Positions 40,615 through 48,597 of a stretch of DNA of 64,000 nt are shown piece by piece. The position numbers and the translations under genes are program-made. Source of the stretch: Bradyrhizobium sp. JYMT SZCCT0428 (lineage in GTDB: Bacteria > Pseudomonadota > Alphaproteobacteria > Rhizobiales > Xanthobacteraceae); NCBI RefSeq assembly GCF_018131075.1, contig NZ_JAFCLS010000012.1:1-64000 (forward strand). The letters are read 5' to 3'. Under the pieces are notes generated by a model. The model ran no database searches. It worked only from the letters and a program-made list of their open reading frames with translations, and was not told the DNA's origin. Every line of letters begins with the position of its first letter. Within the stretch, counting starts at the first letter, position 1.

Positions 40615-42417
40615 TTACTCGGCCGCTGTAATGCGGCCGAACTCCGTCGCCTGCCGCTCGAACAGCCCGCGATAGATGCCCCCCGCGCGCGCCGTCAGCA
40701 TCGCGTGGGTGCCCTGCTCGACGATCTTGCCGCGATCGAACACCAGGATCCGGTCGAGGCTGCGCACCGTCGACAGCCGGTGCGCGATCACGATCGAAGT
40801 ACGGCCTTTCATCAGCCGCTCCATCGCCTGCTGGATCAGGCCTTCGGACTCCGAGTCGAGGCTGGAAGTCGCCTCGTCCAGGATCAGCACCGGCGCATCG
40901 GCCAGGAACGCCCGCGCCAGCGCGACACGCTGACGCTCGCCGCCCGACAGCTTGACGCCACGTTCACCGACAAGCGTGCCGTAACCCTTCGGCAGCCGCA
41001 GGATGAACTCGTGCGCATTCGCCAGCCTTGCCGCCTGCTCGACCGCTGCCATGCTGGCGCCGGGCCTGCCATAAGCGATGTTCTCGGCCAATGATCGGTG
41101 AAACAGGATCGGCTCCTGCTGCACGATCGCGATCTGGCTGCGCAGCGAATGCTGCGTCGCCTTGGCGATGTCCTGACCGTCGATCAGGATCTTGCCGCCG
41201 CCGATGTCGTAGAGCCGCTGCACCAGTTTGACGAACGTCGTCTTGCCCGAACCGGAACGGCCGACCAGGCCGACACGCTCGCCGGCACGGATGTCCACCG
41301 ACAGGCCGTCGTACAAGGGATCGCGATGTCCGCCGTAATGGAACGTCACGCCGTCGAACACGATGCGGCCGCCCTGGATGTCGATCGGCCTGGCGTCGGG
41401 CGCATCCGCAATGCCGATCGGCTCGGCATGGATCGCAACCAGTTCCTCCATGTCGTTTACCGAACGCTGCAGATTGTTGATGTGCATGCCGACGTCGCGC
41501 AGATACGCATGGATGATGTAGTAGCTGGTCAGGACGTAGGTGACGTCGCCCGGCGTGGCGCGGCCCGCGATCCACAGCAGGATCGCGCCGCCGATCACGG
41601 ACGTGCGAAAGCACAGCAGCACCGCGAGCTGCGCCGTCGAGGTGTAGTTGTAGCGTATCCAGGTCCGCCGCACGCGCCTGCCCCAGCGGCCGATGACGCC
41701 GGCCAGCCGTCCGTCCTCGCGCCCTTCCGCGCCAAAGGATTTCACCACCGCGTTGCAGGTCAGCGCATCCGCCAGCGTGCCGCCGACCTTGGTGTCCCAG
41801 GCGTTGGAGACTCGCGCGGCCGGTGCGATGTAGTTCATCGAGAACGCGATCGTCATCGCGACATAGATCACCGTGCCGACCGCAATGACCGCCCCGAGCG
41901 AGGGCCAGTGCAGCCCGAGCAGGATCATCGAGCCGAGCAGCACCGTCAGCGACGGCGCCAGCGCCATCAGGATGGTGTCGTTGAGCAGGTCGAGCGCCCA
42001 CATGCCGCGGGTGATCTTGCGCACGGTGGACCCGGCGAAGCTGTTGGCGTGCCAGTCGGTCGAGAAGCGCTGCACCCGCATGAAGGCGTCGCGCGACACG
42101 TCGGACATGATCTTCAGCGTGAACGGCACGATCGCCTGCAGGCCGATCAGCCGCAGCACCATCGACAGCGCGCCCAGCGCCACGATGCCGCCAAAGGCGA
42201 TCATCGCCGCGCGGCGCGCAGCGGGATCAGACGCGCCTTGCGTCAGCGCGTCGACCAGATGGCCGGAGAACAGCGGCATGAACAGGTCGGCGGCTGTCGC
42301 CCCGAGCAAACCGCCGGCAACAACGCTGGCGCGGCCGGGCTGTTCGAGCCAGTGCCGGAACACGAACGGGAGCACCACCCGGATCGCCGTGGGACGCTTA
42401 TTGGTTTGAGCGGTCAT
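40615..42417 (-). CDS. ABC exporter, fused membrane and ATPase domains
   Basis: A 600-residue half-transporter working as a dimer in the inner membrane. The N-terminal half has six helices (ABC type-1 exporter fold). The C-terminal ATPase has Walker A GRSGSGKTTF near residue 395, the signature LSGGERQRVALARA, Walker B VLILDEATSSLD, and the H-loop IVIAHRLSTV. The frame extends 21 codons upstream, but the ATG at 42417 has GAGG and begins the usual TM domain. The exported compound is unknown. Confidence 0.93.
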   Translation of the reverse strand: MTAQTNKRPTAIRVVLPFVFRHWLEQPGRASVVAGGLLGATAADLFMPLFSGHLVDALTQGASDPAARRAAMIAFGGIVALGALSMVLRLIGLQAIVPFTLKIMSDVSRDAFMRVQRFSTDWHANSFAGSTVRKITRGMWALDLLNDTILMALAPSLTVLLGSMILLGLHWPSLGAVIAVGTVIYVAMTIAFSMNYIAPAARVSNAWDTKVGGTLADALTCNAVVKSFGAEGREDGRLAGVIGRWGRRVRRTWIRYNYTSTAQLAVLLCFRTSVIGGAILLWIAGRATPGDVTYVLTSYYIIHAYLRDVGMHINNLQRSVNDMEELVAIHAEPIGIADAPDARPIDIQGGRIVFDGVTFHYGGHRDPLYDGLSVDIRAGERVGLVGRSGSGKTTFVKLVQRLYDIGGGKILIDGQDIAKATQHSLRSQIAIVQQEPILFHRSLAENIAYGRPGASMAAVEQAARLANAHEFILRLPKGYGTLVGERGVKLSGGERQRVALARAFLADAPVLILDEATSSLDSESEGLIQQAMERLMKGRTSIVIAHRLSTVRSLDRILVFDRGKIVEQGTHAMLTARAGGIYRGLFERQATEFGRITAAE

Positions 42418-42788
42418 GGCCTCATCCGGCACCGCTTGCGCGCACGCCGGCTCCATCTGAAAGGACGCAAGGGACGGCACAGGGCCGAACGCAAGCGTCG
42501 TTGAAAAAATCGGTAACTCGTTGAGAAGTTTTGAAGATCGGGGAAGCTTGGGATGATCGGGACGTCAGGCCCGGTCAGCGCTGGCGAAATTGGGGCTCAA
42601 AGGCCCGGTACGGCGTCCAGCATAGGCATCGAACGCGAGCGGGCGGTCTGCGAATAAGACGAAATCATGCAAATCCTCCCCGGTTCGAGCGACAACGCGC
42701 ATGCTTATAAATGCATCACGGGTGATTTGCAATATGACAACCGCGTGAGCGCGCGAAATCAATCGACGCTAAGTTCAGTGCCACCACT
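42418..42788. other. Intergenic region upstream of the ABC exporter
   Basis: About 370 bp between the efflux MFS gene and the ABC exporter on the same strand. A 65-codon open frame at 42565-42762 has no recognisable domain or convincing start signal, so I do not call it. The segment around 42700-42760 is AT-rich and is a plausible promoter zone for the ABC exporter. Confidence 0.4.
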
Positions 42789-44378
42789 TCAATGCCCCGG
42801 GCCGCCCGCTTGCCACGCCGGCGGCTTGTTCAGCAGCACGACCAGAAGACTGAGGCCGACATAGAAAACGGCCAGCATGAAGAAGGCGTCGCCGAACCCC
42901 ATCACCACCGCCTGGCGGTGGACGATCTGCGATAATTGCTTCATCGCCATCCGCGCGGCGTCGCCCATGCCCTGCATACGCTGGGTGAACATGTTGAGCG
43001 TCTCCACCGCGGTGGCGTTGCCCCAGTTCATGCGATCGTGCAGCCGCGAGATGTGCAGATCGGTGCGCTCGTTCAGCACCTGGTTGATCAGCGCGAGCCC
43101 CACCGCGCCGCCGAGATTGCGCGTCAGGTTGAACAGGCCGGAGGCGTTCTTGACCCGCTCCGGGGCCAGCGTGCCGAGTGCGATGGTGTTGGTCGGCACC
43201 ATCGCGAACATCATGCCGACGCCGCGCAGGATTTGCGGGACCAGCAGTTCATAGAAATCATATTCGCGGGTGATCCAGGTCATCAAATAGGAGCCGAGCG
43301 CGAAGCTGCAAAGCCCGAAGGCGATGAGGTAACGCATGTCGACCTTGGTCATCAGCCGTCCGACCAGCGGCGCGGTGAGGAACATGGCAACGCCTGAGAC
43401 GAACATGGTCTCGCCGATCATCAGCGCGCTGTAGCCGCGCACTTCGGCGAGATAACGCGGATAAACATATGTCAGGCCGTACAGCCCGATGCCGACGCAG
43501 AACGAGATCAGGCAGCCGATGGCGAAATTGCGGTCGCCGAACGTCCTGATATCGACGATCGGTTCATGCGCGGTCAGCACGCGCCAGAAAAACGCGATCG
43601 CGGACACCAGACAGACGGCGGCGCAGGCCGCGACCGACGTATCCTGCAGCCACTGATATTGCGGGCCTTCCTCGAGCACATATTCGAGCGAGCCGAGGAA
43701 GCCCGCCATGAACAGCAGGCCCCACCAGTCGAAATGTTCGAGCAGCTTGAAGTTCGGCTCGTCGAAATCGACCAGGATCAGCACGCCGATGGTGATGCCG
43801 ATGCCCGGAATGATGTTGATGAAGAACAGCCAGTGCCACGACATCAGGTCGGTGATATAGCCGCCGACGGTGGGACCAATCGTCGGCGCCAGCGTCGCGA
43901 CGAGGCCGATGATCGGGCCGACGATGTAGAATTTCGAGCGCGGAAACACCGTATAGGCGGAGGCGAACACGGTTGGGATCATGCCGGCGCCGAGAAACCC
44001 CTGCAGCGCGCGCCACACGATCATCTGCTCGATCGTGGAGGCGAAACCGCAGAAGAAGCTCGCGATGGTGAAGCCGGAGGCGGAGATCGCAAACAGCAGG
44101 CGGGTGCCGAACGCACGCGACAGGAACCCGGACAGCGGAATCGCGATCACCTCGGCAATCAGATACGAGGTCTGCACCCACGACACTTCGCTCGAGCTTG
44201 CCGAAAGCCCGGCCTGGATCTCGTTCAGCGATGCCGAGACGATCTGGATGTCCAGGATCGACATGAACATCCCGAACACCATGATGAGGAACGCAAACAG
44301 CCGCCGCGGCGGGATGCGCTCGTCCGGCACGCTTGCGGCTGGTATCATCGACGGCGATGCGGTGGTGGCGTCTGCCAT
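42789..44378 (-). CDS. DHA2-family MFS drug efflux permease (EmrB-like)
   Basis: A 529-residue major-facilitator transporter with 14 predicted helices. It shows the N-terminal MFGMFMSILDIQIVSASLNEI, motif A-like GFLSRAFGTRLLFAISA, and motif C GPTVGGYITD. It is the inner-membrane pump of a tripartite drug efflux system. It lies 45 bp after the HlyD-family adaptor gene. A perfect palindrome upstream of the pair and a divergent TetR gene indicate drug-responsive repression. No outer-membrane TolC gene is in the window. Confidence 0.93.
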   Translation of the reverse strand: MADATTASPSMIPAASVPDERIPPRRLFAFLIMVFGMFMSILDIQIVSASLNEIQAGLSASSSEVSWVQTSYLIAEVIAIPLSGFLSRAFGTRLLFAISASGFTIASFFCGFASTIEQMIVWRALQGFLGAGMIPTVFASAYTVFPRSKFYIVGPIIGLVATLAPTIGPTVGGYITDLMSWHWLFFINIIPGIGITIGVLILVDFDEPNFKLLEHFDWWGLLFMAGFLGSLEYVLEEGPQYQWLQDTSVAACAAVCLVSAIAFFWRVLTAHEPIVDIRTFGDRNFAIGCLISFCVGIGLYGLTYVYPRYLAEVRGYSALMIGETMFVSGVAMFLTAPLVGRLMTKVDMRYLIAFGLCSFALGSYLMTWITREYDFYELLVPQILRGVGMMFAMVPTNTIALGTLAPERVKNASGLFNLTRNLGGAVGLALINQVLNERTDLHISRLHDRMNWGNATAVETLNMFTQRMQGMGDAARMAMKQLSQIVHRQAVVMGFGDAFFMLAVFYVGLSLLVVLLNKPPAWQAGGPGH

Positions 44379-44423
44379 GATCTGCTCAGGACGCGCGCCG
44401 GGCTTAACCCCGGCGCTATAAAA

Positions 44424-45758
44424 TTACTTCGGATGAAGCATCGGCGACGCGTCGAGGTCGGCCTCGTTGTCGGCATCGGCGGCGCCGTCACGGGTGTTGA
44501 CGGTGGTGTAGACCGACATGCCCGCGCGCAGCAGGTTTTGCTTCGCGACATCCTTCGGCACGCGGATCCGCACCGGCAGCCGCTGCACGATCTTGGTGAA
44601 ATTGCCGGTGGCGTTATCCGGCGGCAGCAGCGTGAACACCGAACCCGCCGCGGGTGAAATGCTGTCGACCACGGCCGCGAATTTGCGATGGCCGTAGGCG
44701 TCCACGGAAATCGTCACGGGCTGGCCGGGACGGATGCGCTTGAGCTGAGTTTCTTTATAGTTGGCGTCGATGAAGACGTCGTTGAGCGGCACCACATTGC
44801 CGAGGCGCTGGCCGGCCTGGATGAAATCGCCGGTGTTGACGATGCGGTTGGAGAAGGTGCCGTCGACCGGCGCACGCACCGCGGTGAAGGCGAGATCGCG
44901 CTCCGCCTTGGCCAGCGTGGTCTGCAACTCCGCCAGCTGGGCGCGGGCCTCGTTCTGCTGCGCCCTGGTCACCTCGACATTGTCGCGCGCGGCATCAAAG
45001 GCCGCCTGCGCCGATTTTACCTGCGCCACACCCTGATCGCGGCCGGCTTCGGAAACTTCAAACGTGGCCCGCGAGGCAAAGCCCTTGGTGCTCAGCGCCT
45101 GCTGACGGTCGAAGTCGAGACCTGCGCGCTTCAGCGCCGCTTCCGCGGAGACGAGTTGCGCCTTGGCCTGCTCGACCGCGCTTTCCATCGCCGCCACCTG
45201 ACGGCCGATGCGGTCGATGGTGGCCTGCTGGGTCGCGATCTTGGTGCGCGCGGCATCCACGGCGATCCGGTAATCGCCGTCATCGATCCTGTAGATCACG
45301 TCGCCGGCGCGAACGATTGAATTGTCTGCTGGAATGATCGACGCGATATGGCCGGCGACCCGCGCACCCAGCGTGGTATTATTGGCGCGCACATAGGCGT
45401 CGTCGGTCGAGATATAAAAGCGTCCGATGAATGTGTAGTAGACGCCGTAGCTGACGGCCGCGAGTGCCAGCAACGCGAACACGCCCATCATCACGAATTT
45501 GCGCTTGCCGGATTTCGGCGTGGCGGGTTGTGCGGCATCGGCGGGCGGTGCGGCCGGCCTGTCGGTTGCCGGCGCGCCTGGAGCAGTTGCCGGCTGGCGC
45601 CTGGTTTCTTCCGCAACGTGAGTTCGCAGCTGGTCCGCCAACTCGGCGGGGTCGCGCGCGGCTTCGTCTTCGGCCGTTGCCGCCTCCGGCTCCTGACGAG
45701 CCGACGCCTCCGGCTGTTGCCGAACGACACGTGCGGCCTGGTCTCTCGCTGCGGCCAT
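44424..45758 (-). CDS. HlyD-family periplasmic adaptor (EmrA-like)
   Basis: A 444-residue membrane fusion protein bridging the EmrB-like pump and an outer-membrane channel. An unusually long, Ala/Glu/Pro-rich cytoplasmic N-terminus of about 90 residues precedes one membrane helix (FVMMGVFALLALAAVSYGVY). The biotin-lipoyl-like halves flank a coiled-coil hairpin (about residues 195-290), and the beta-barrel region contains TFSNRIVNTGDFIQAGQRLG. The ATG has GGGGAGG upstream. It is the first gene of the emrA-emrB-like operon. Confidence 0.92.
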   Translation of the reverse strand: MAAARDQAARVVRQQPEASARQEPEAATAEDEAARDPAELADQLRTHVAEETRRQPATAPGAPATDRPAAPPADAAQPATPKSGKRKFVMMGVFALLALAAVSYGVYYTFIGRFYISTDDAYVRANNTTLGARVAGHIASIIPADNSIVRAGDVIYRIDDGDYRIAVDAARTKIATQQATIDRIGRQVAAMESAVEQAKAQLVSAEAALKRAGLDFDRQQALSTKGFASRATFEVSEAGRDQGVAQVKSAQAAFDAARDNVEVTRAQQNEARAQLAELQTTLAKAERDLAFTAVRAPVDGTFSNRIVNTGDFIQAGQRLGNVVPLNDVFIDANYKETQLKRIRPGQPVTISVDAYGHRKFAAVVDSISPAAGSVFTLLPPDNATGNFTKIVQRLPVRIRVPKDVAKQNLLRAGMSVYTTVNTRDGAADADNEADLDASPMLHPK

Positions 45759-45841
45759 ACCCCGGCCTCCCCATTACTCATGCACGGCGCAGACGCAGCC
45801 GAAACCCGGCCGTGAAGGCATCGCCACTTCCAGAATTAGCA

Positions 45842-45862
45842 TTGACCGAACCGTTCGGTCAA
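45842..45862. promoter_or_regulatory. Perfect TetR-type operator palindrome
   Basis: A 21-bp perfect inverted repeat: TTGACCGAAC, a central C, then its exact reverse complement. It lies midway in the divergent gap, 83 bp from the efflux adaptor start and 85 bp from the tetR start. Symmetry, length and position match operators of TetR-family efflux repressors. A single TetR dimer pair here could control both genes. Confidence 0.85.
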
Positions 45863-45947
45863 GATACATTTGCGTGAAGGGACCTTAGAGCGAAAGCACC
45901 TTCCCGTGCATATGTCGGGTTGAAATCTTTCCCGAGAAGATAAACCA

Positions 45948-46589
45948 ATGGTTGCAGACACGTCGCATACGCTTGATGTCGTCGCCGACGAGGATTCCTC
46001 GAAGCGCCGCCAGATCCTCGATGGCGCGCGGAAAGTGTTCCTGGATCTCGGTTTCGACGGCGCCAGCATGGGCGAGATCGCGCGCTCCGCCGGCGTCTCC
46101 AAGGGAACGCTCTACGTCTATTTCGCCGACAAGCACCGCCTGTTCGAAGCCATCGTCGAGGAAGAATCGATCGAACAGGGCAAAACCGCATTCAATTTCG
46201 ATCCCGACCGCGGCGTCGACATCACGCTGCCGGAATTCGGCCGGGCCTACATCCAGGTGCTTTGTCGGCCCGGCGGCGGCTCGGCGATCCGTACCGTGAT
46301 GTCGATTGCGGAGCGGATGCCGGAAGTCGGCCGCAGATTTTATGACAATGTGCTGGCCCGCACCGTCAACCGCTTCGCCGCTTATCTTGAGGCGCGGGGG
46401 CGACTCGGTGAGCTCGTGATCGACAATTACGAACTCGCGGCCTGGCAATTCATGCAGATGTGCCAGGCGACGCTGTTTCAGGCTTTCATTTTCCAGGCCA
46501 AGCCCTCACCGTCGCCAAAGCAGATCGCAACCGTCGTCGACAGCGCAACGCGGGTGTTTCTGACGGCGTATCGGGCGAAGGTGGTGTGA
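45948..46589 (+). CDS. TetR/AcrR-family regulator of the adjacent efflux operon
   Basis: A 213-residue one-component repressor. The N-terminal DNA-binding domain has RRQILDGARKVFLDLGFDG and the helix-turn-helix IARSAGVSKGTLYVYFADKHRLFE at about residues 40-65. The C-terminal ligand domain resembles the AefR/YcdC-type group. It is divergent from the EmrAB-like operon, with a perfect 21-bp palindrome in the gap, so autoregulation and efflux repression are likely. The ATG has GAGAAGAT upstream. Confidence 0.92.
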   Translation: MVADTSHTLDVVADEDSSKRRQILDGARKVFLDLGFDGASMGEIARSAGVSKGTLYVYFADKHRLFEAIVEEESIEQGKTAFNFDPDRGVDITLPEFGRAYIQVLCRPGGGSAIRTVMSIAERMPEVGRRFYDNVLARTVNRFAAYLEARGRLGELVIDNYELAAWQFMQMCQATLFQAFIFQAKPSPSPKQIATVVDSATRVFLTAYRAKVV

Positions 46590-46598
46590 GCTTAACTT

Positions 46599-46724
46599 CG
46601 TAGGGTGGGCAAAGGCGCCCTTGCGCCGTGCCCACCGCTCCATGCGCGAATGCAAGATGGTGGGCACGCGGAGCCTGTCATCGGGCGCGCATTCGCGCGA
46701 CCCGTTGGCTTTGCCCACCCTACG
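46599..46724. repeat. Palindromic intergenic repeat, family D copy 1
   Basis: Inverted repeat with ends CGTAGGGTGGGCAAAGG and CTTTGCCCACCCTACG and inner arms GTGCCCACC / GGTGGGCAC. A related copy lies at 52196-52284. It sits between the tetR and PilZ genes. Confidence 0.88.
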
Positions 46725-46823
46725 ACTGCAATGACGTCACTCGCGCCCTCCCGTTCGTTCAAATTGTCCGCAACTGCAACCGGGTGCCCCCTCGCCGCGT
46801 TTGACCCGTGGGAGGAATCCGCC

Positions 46824-47078
46824 ATGGCAATTTTCGGTCGAAAGCCCCGGCCCTCTCGCCGGCGAACCAACCAGGCTGCATGGATGACCATCGACGGCAG
46901 TTTTGCCGCGCGTCAATGCACCGTCATCGACATTTCGGAAGGCGGTGCGCGATTGCGGGTGGAAGACCCGCAATTCGTCAAGCCGCATTTTCATCTGAAG
47001 TTCGACCGGGCCTCGCCGGGCAGGGCCTGCAAGGTCGCCTGGAAGAAGGGCGACCTGATCGGGATCAAATTCGTTTAG
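46824..47078 (+). CDS. Small PilZ-domain protein
   Basis: An 84-residue single-domain PilZ-like protein. The N-terminal RRRTNQAAW could supply the arginine motif and DISEGGARLRV matches the D/NxSxxG motif, so c-di-GMP binding is possible but the RxxxR spacing is not classical. The ATG follows a GGGAGGAA ribosome binding site at 46810-46817. The frame is open much further upstream, but only because it reads through a palindromic repeat. No operon partner is evident. Confidence 0.8.
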   Translation: MAIFGRKPRPSRRRTNQAAWMTIDGSFAARQCTVIDISEGGARLRVEDPQFVKPHFHLKFDRASPGRACKVAWKKGDLIGIKFV

Positions 47079-47295
47079 GCCGGACGGCACCGTCTGCTAG
47101 TTTAAGCCGATCCCCGCGACGACCGCCATCGTCATGCGGCGCAGCAATCGACGCCCGCTATGGAACAAGTGTTCCCGCCAGCCGTTGCCTGCGACGAAAC
47201 CAAATCGACCTTTGATTCAAAAGCCGGGTTCGTATTTGCGCCGACGCAGGCTCGCAAAGCGCAATCATTTGGGAGGCTCGGGGGAAAAATAGGCC

Positions 47296-47784
47296 ATGCG
47301 TGTCCTGATCCTTGCCTTGTCGATCCTGGGAATTCTTGTCTGCTCGGACGCTGCCAAGGCGGGGCCCAGCACGACCACGCGCGAGCAGGCCGCATCCGTC
47401 GATGAGGCGGTCTTTACCGAAGAAGCAACGCAGGAAACCGAGGATCGGATCGGCCTCGACAAGCGAAAGCGCCGTGACCTGCAGCGCCGGCTGACCCGTC
47501 TCGGCTTCGACACCAGGGCCAGCGGAAAGTTCGACGCGCGGACCCGCGCCGTCATCACGCGATGGCAGGCCGCGCGCGACTATCCCAAGACCGGCTTCCT
47601 CAACCCGTTGCAGCATCAGGCGCTCCTCAACGAGTCCGCCTCGACGGCGAACGCCAGCATCCGTGACAACAAGTCCGGCGGTAACGAGCGCCGGGCCCGA
47701 CGTCGCGGAGGCGGCGGCGGTCCGGTCGGTGTGATCGGCGGTGTCGTGGGCGGCGTGGTCGGCGGAATTTTCGGACGCCGGTAG
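47296..47784 (+). CDS. Exported peptidoglycan-binding-like protein
   Basis: A 162-residue protein with a signal peptide (MRVLILALSILGILVCSDAAKA), an acidic linker, and a PG_binding_1-like three-helix domain at about residues 55-110 (RRDLQRRLTRLGFDTRASGKFDARTRAVI, split as LQRRLTRLGFD and FDARTRAVITRWQ). The tail is basic then Gly/Val-rich and ends in FGRR; the Gly/Val stretch could be a membrane-associating segment. No catalytic domain is present. The GGGAGG upstream supports the start. Confidence 0.75.
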   Translation: MRVLILALSILGILVCSDAAKAGPSTTTREQAASVDEAVFTEEATQETEDRIGLDKRKRRDLQRRLTRLGFDTRASGKFDARTRAVITRWQAARDYPKTGFLNPLQHQALLNESASTANASIRDNKSGGNERRARRRGGGGGPVGVIGGVVGGVVGGIFGRR

Positions 47785-47870
47785 TCCGCAACTAGTCCTG
47801 GGCTTGAACTCGGCCGCCGCGACCGGCAGCCAGACGTGGGGCAGTTAGCCGCGCCCCAACACAAATCCGT

Positions 47871-47910
47871 CATTTGACACTTCGTCTTATTTTGTCAAAT
47901 TCGTCAAATG
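47871..47910. promoter_or_regulatory. Candidate TetR operator and promoter at the 47908 gene
   Basis: CATTTGAC at 47871-47878 is the reverse complement of GTCAAATG at 47903-47910, and a second GTCAAAT lies at 47894-47900. TTGACA at 47874-47879 could be a -35 box, but no strong -10 is seen. The repeats run into the start codon, so a bound repressor would cover the start site. No Shine-Dalgarno precedes the ATG. Confidence 0.5.
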
Positions 47911-48597
47911 AAGCCCCGCGACCGCATCCTCGATGCCGCCATGCTGGTGTTCCGCCGGCAAGGTTTCCGGCGCTCGTCGATCGAGCAGGCGGCGGAGGCC
48001 GCCGGCCTGACGCGGCAGGCGCTCTACCATCATTTCAAGTCCAGGGAAGAACTGTTCCGCGCCGTGATCGAGCGGCTGCATGAGAACGCGCTGGCCGCCG
48101 AGATCGCGGCGGGCGAGGCCACCGAAAAGGCCGGCGGCGGTCTCGCCGACATCCTGATCGCCGAGATCACCGCGCGGATCGGGCAGTTGATCGCGCCGCT
48201 CGAGGGTTCGCCCCATATCGAAGAGCTGTTCTCCGAGCACCTGCTGCAGGCCCGCGACATCTACCAGAAATATGCCGCTCATTATGCCGCGCAGCTGACG
48301 TCCACGATCGAACGCGTCTGCCGCAAGCAGCGTCTCGCGATCAACGGCATGACCGCGCCCGACTTCGCGCGCTGCATCGAAATGGCGTTCAACGGCACCA
48401 AGTCAGCCTATCCGGCGATGCAGCCGGCCGACGCCTTCCTGCGGGCTTTCGGCATCATGGTGCGCACGCTGGTCGCCGGCGCCGTGAGCCCAGCGCCAAA
48501 GCCGCGTTCAAGAGAAGCTGCAGGAAAACCTGCGAGAAAAACTGCAAGAAAACCTGTCGCAAGCAAACCCGCCCGCAAATCAGGAGATCGCAGATGA
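47908..48597 (+). CDS. TetR/AcrR-family regulator with basic tail
   Basis: A 229-residue regulator. The N-terminal domain has RDRILDAAMLVFRRQGFRR and the helix-turn-helix EQAAEAAGLTRQALYHHFKSR. The ligand domain follows to about residue 190. The last 35 residues are almost only Lys, Arg, Ala, Pro and Ser, with KPARKTARKPVASKPARK repeats, like histone H1 tails. The stop overlaps the next start (ATGA), so it is coupled to the molybdenum hydroxylase and probably controls it. The start codon lies in a repeat and no Shine-Dalgarno is visible. Confidence 0.88.
   Translation: MKPRDRILDAAMLVFRRQGFRRSSIEQAAEAAGLTRQALYHHFKSREELFRAVIERLHENALAAEIAAGEATEKAGGGLADILIAEITARIGQLIAPLEGSPHIEELFSEHLLQARDIYQKYAAHYAAQLTSTIERVCRKQRLAINGMTAPDFARCIEMAFNGTKSAYPAMQPADAFLRAFGIMVRTLVAGAVSPAPKPRSREAAGKPARKTARKPVASKPARKSGDRR

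Noticed and set aside
42565..42762. 65-codon minus-strand ORF between the efflux pump and the ABC exporter
   Set aside because: No domain, no convincing Shine-Dalgarno, and average composition; it could be chance.
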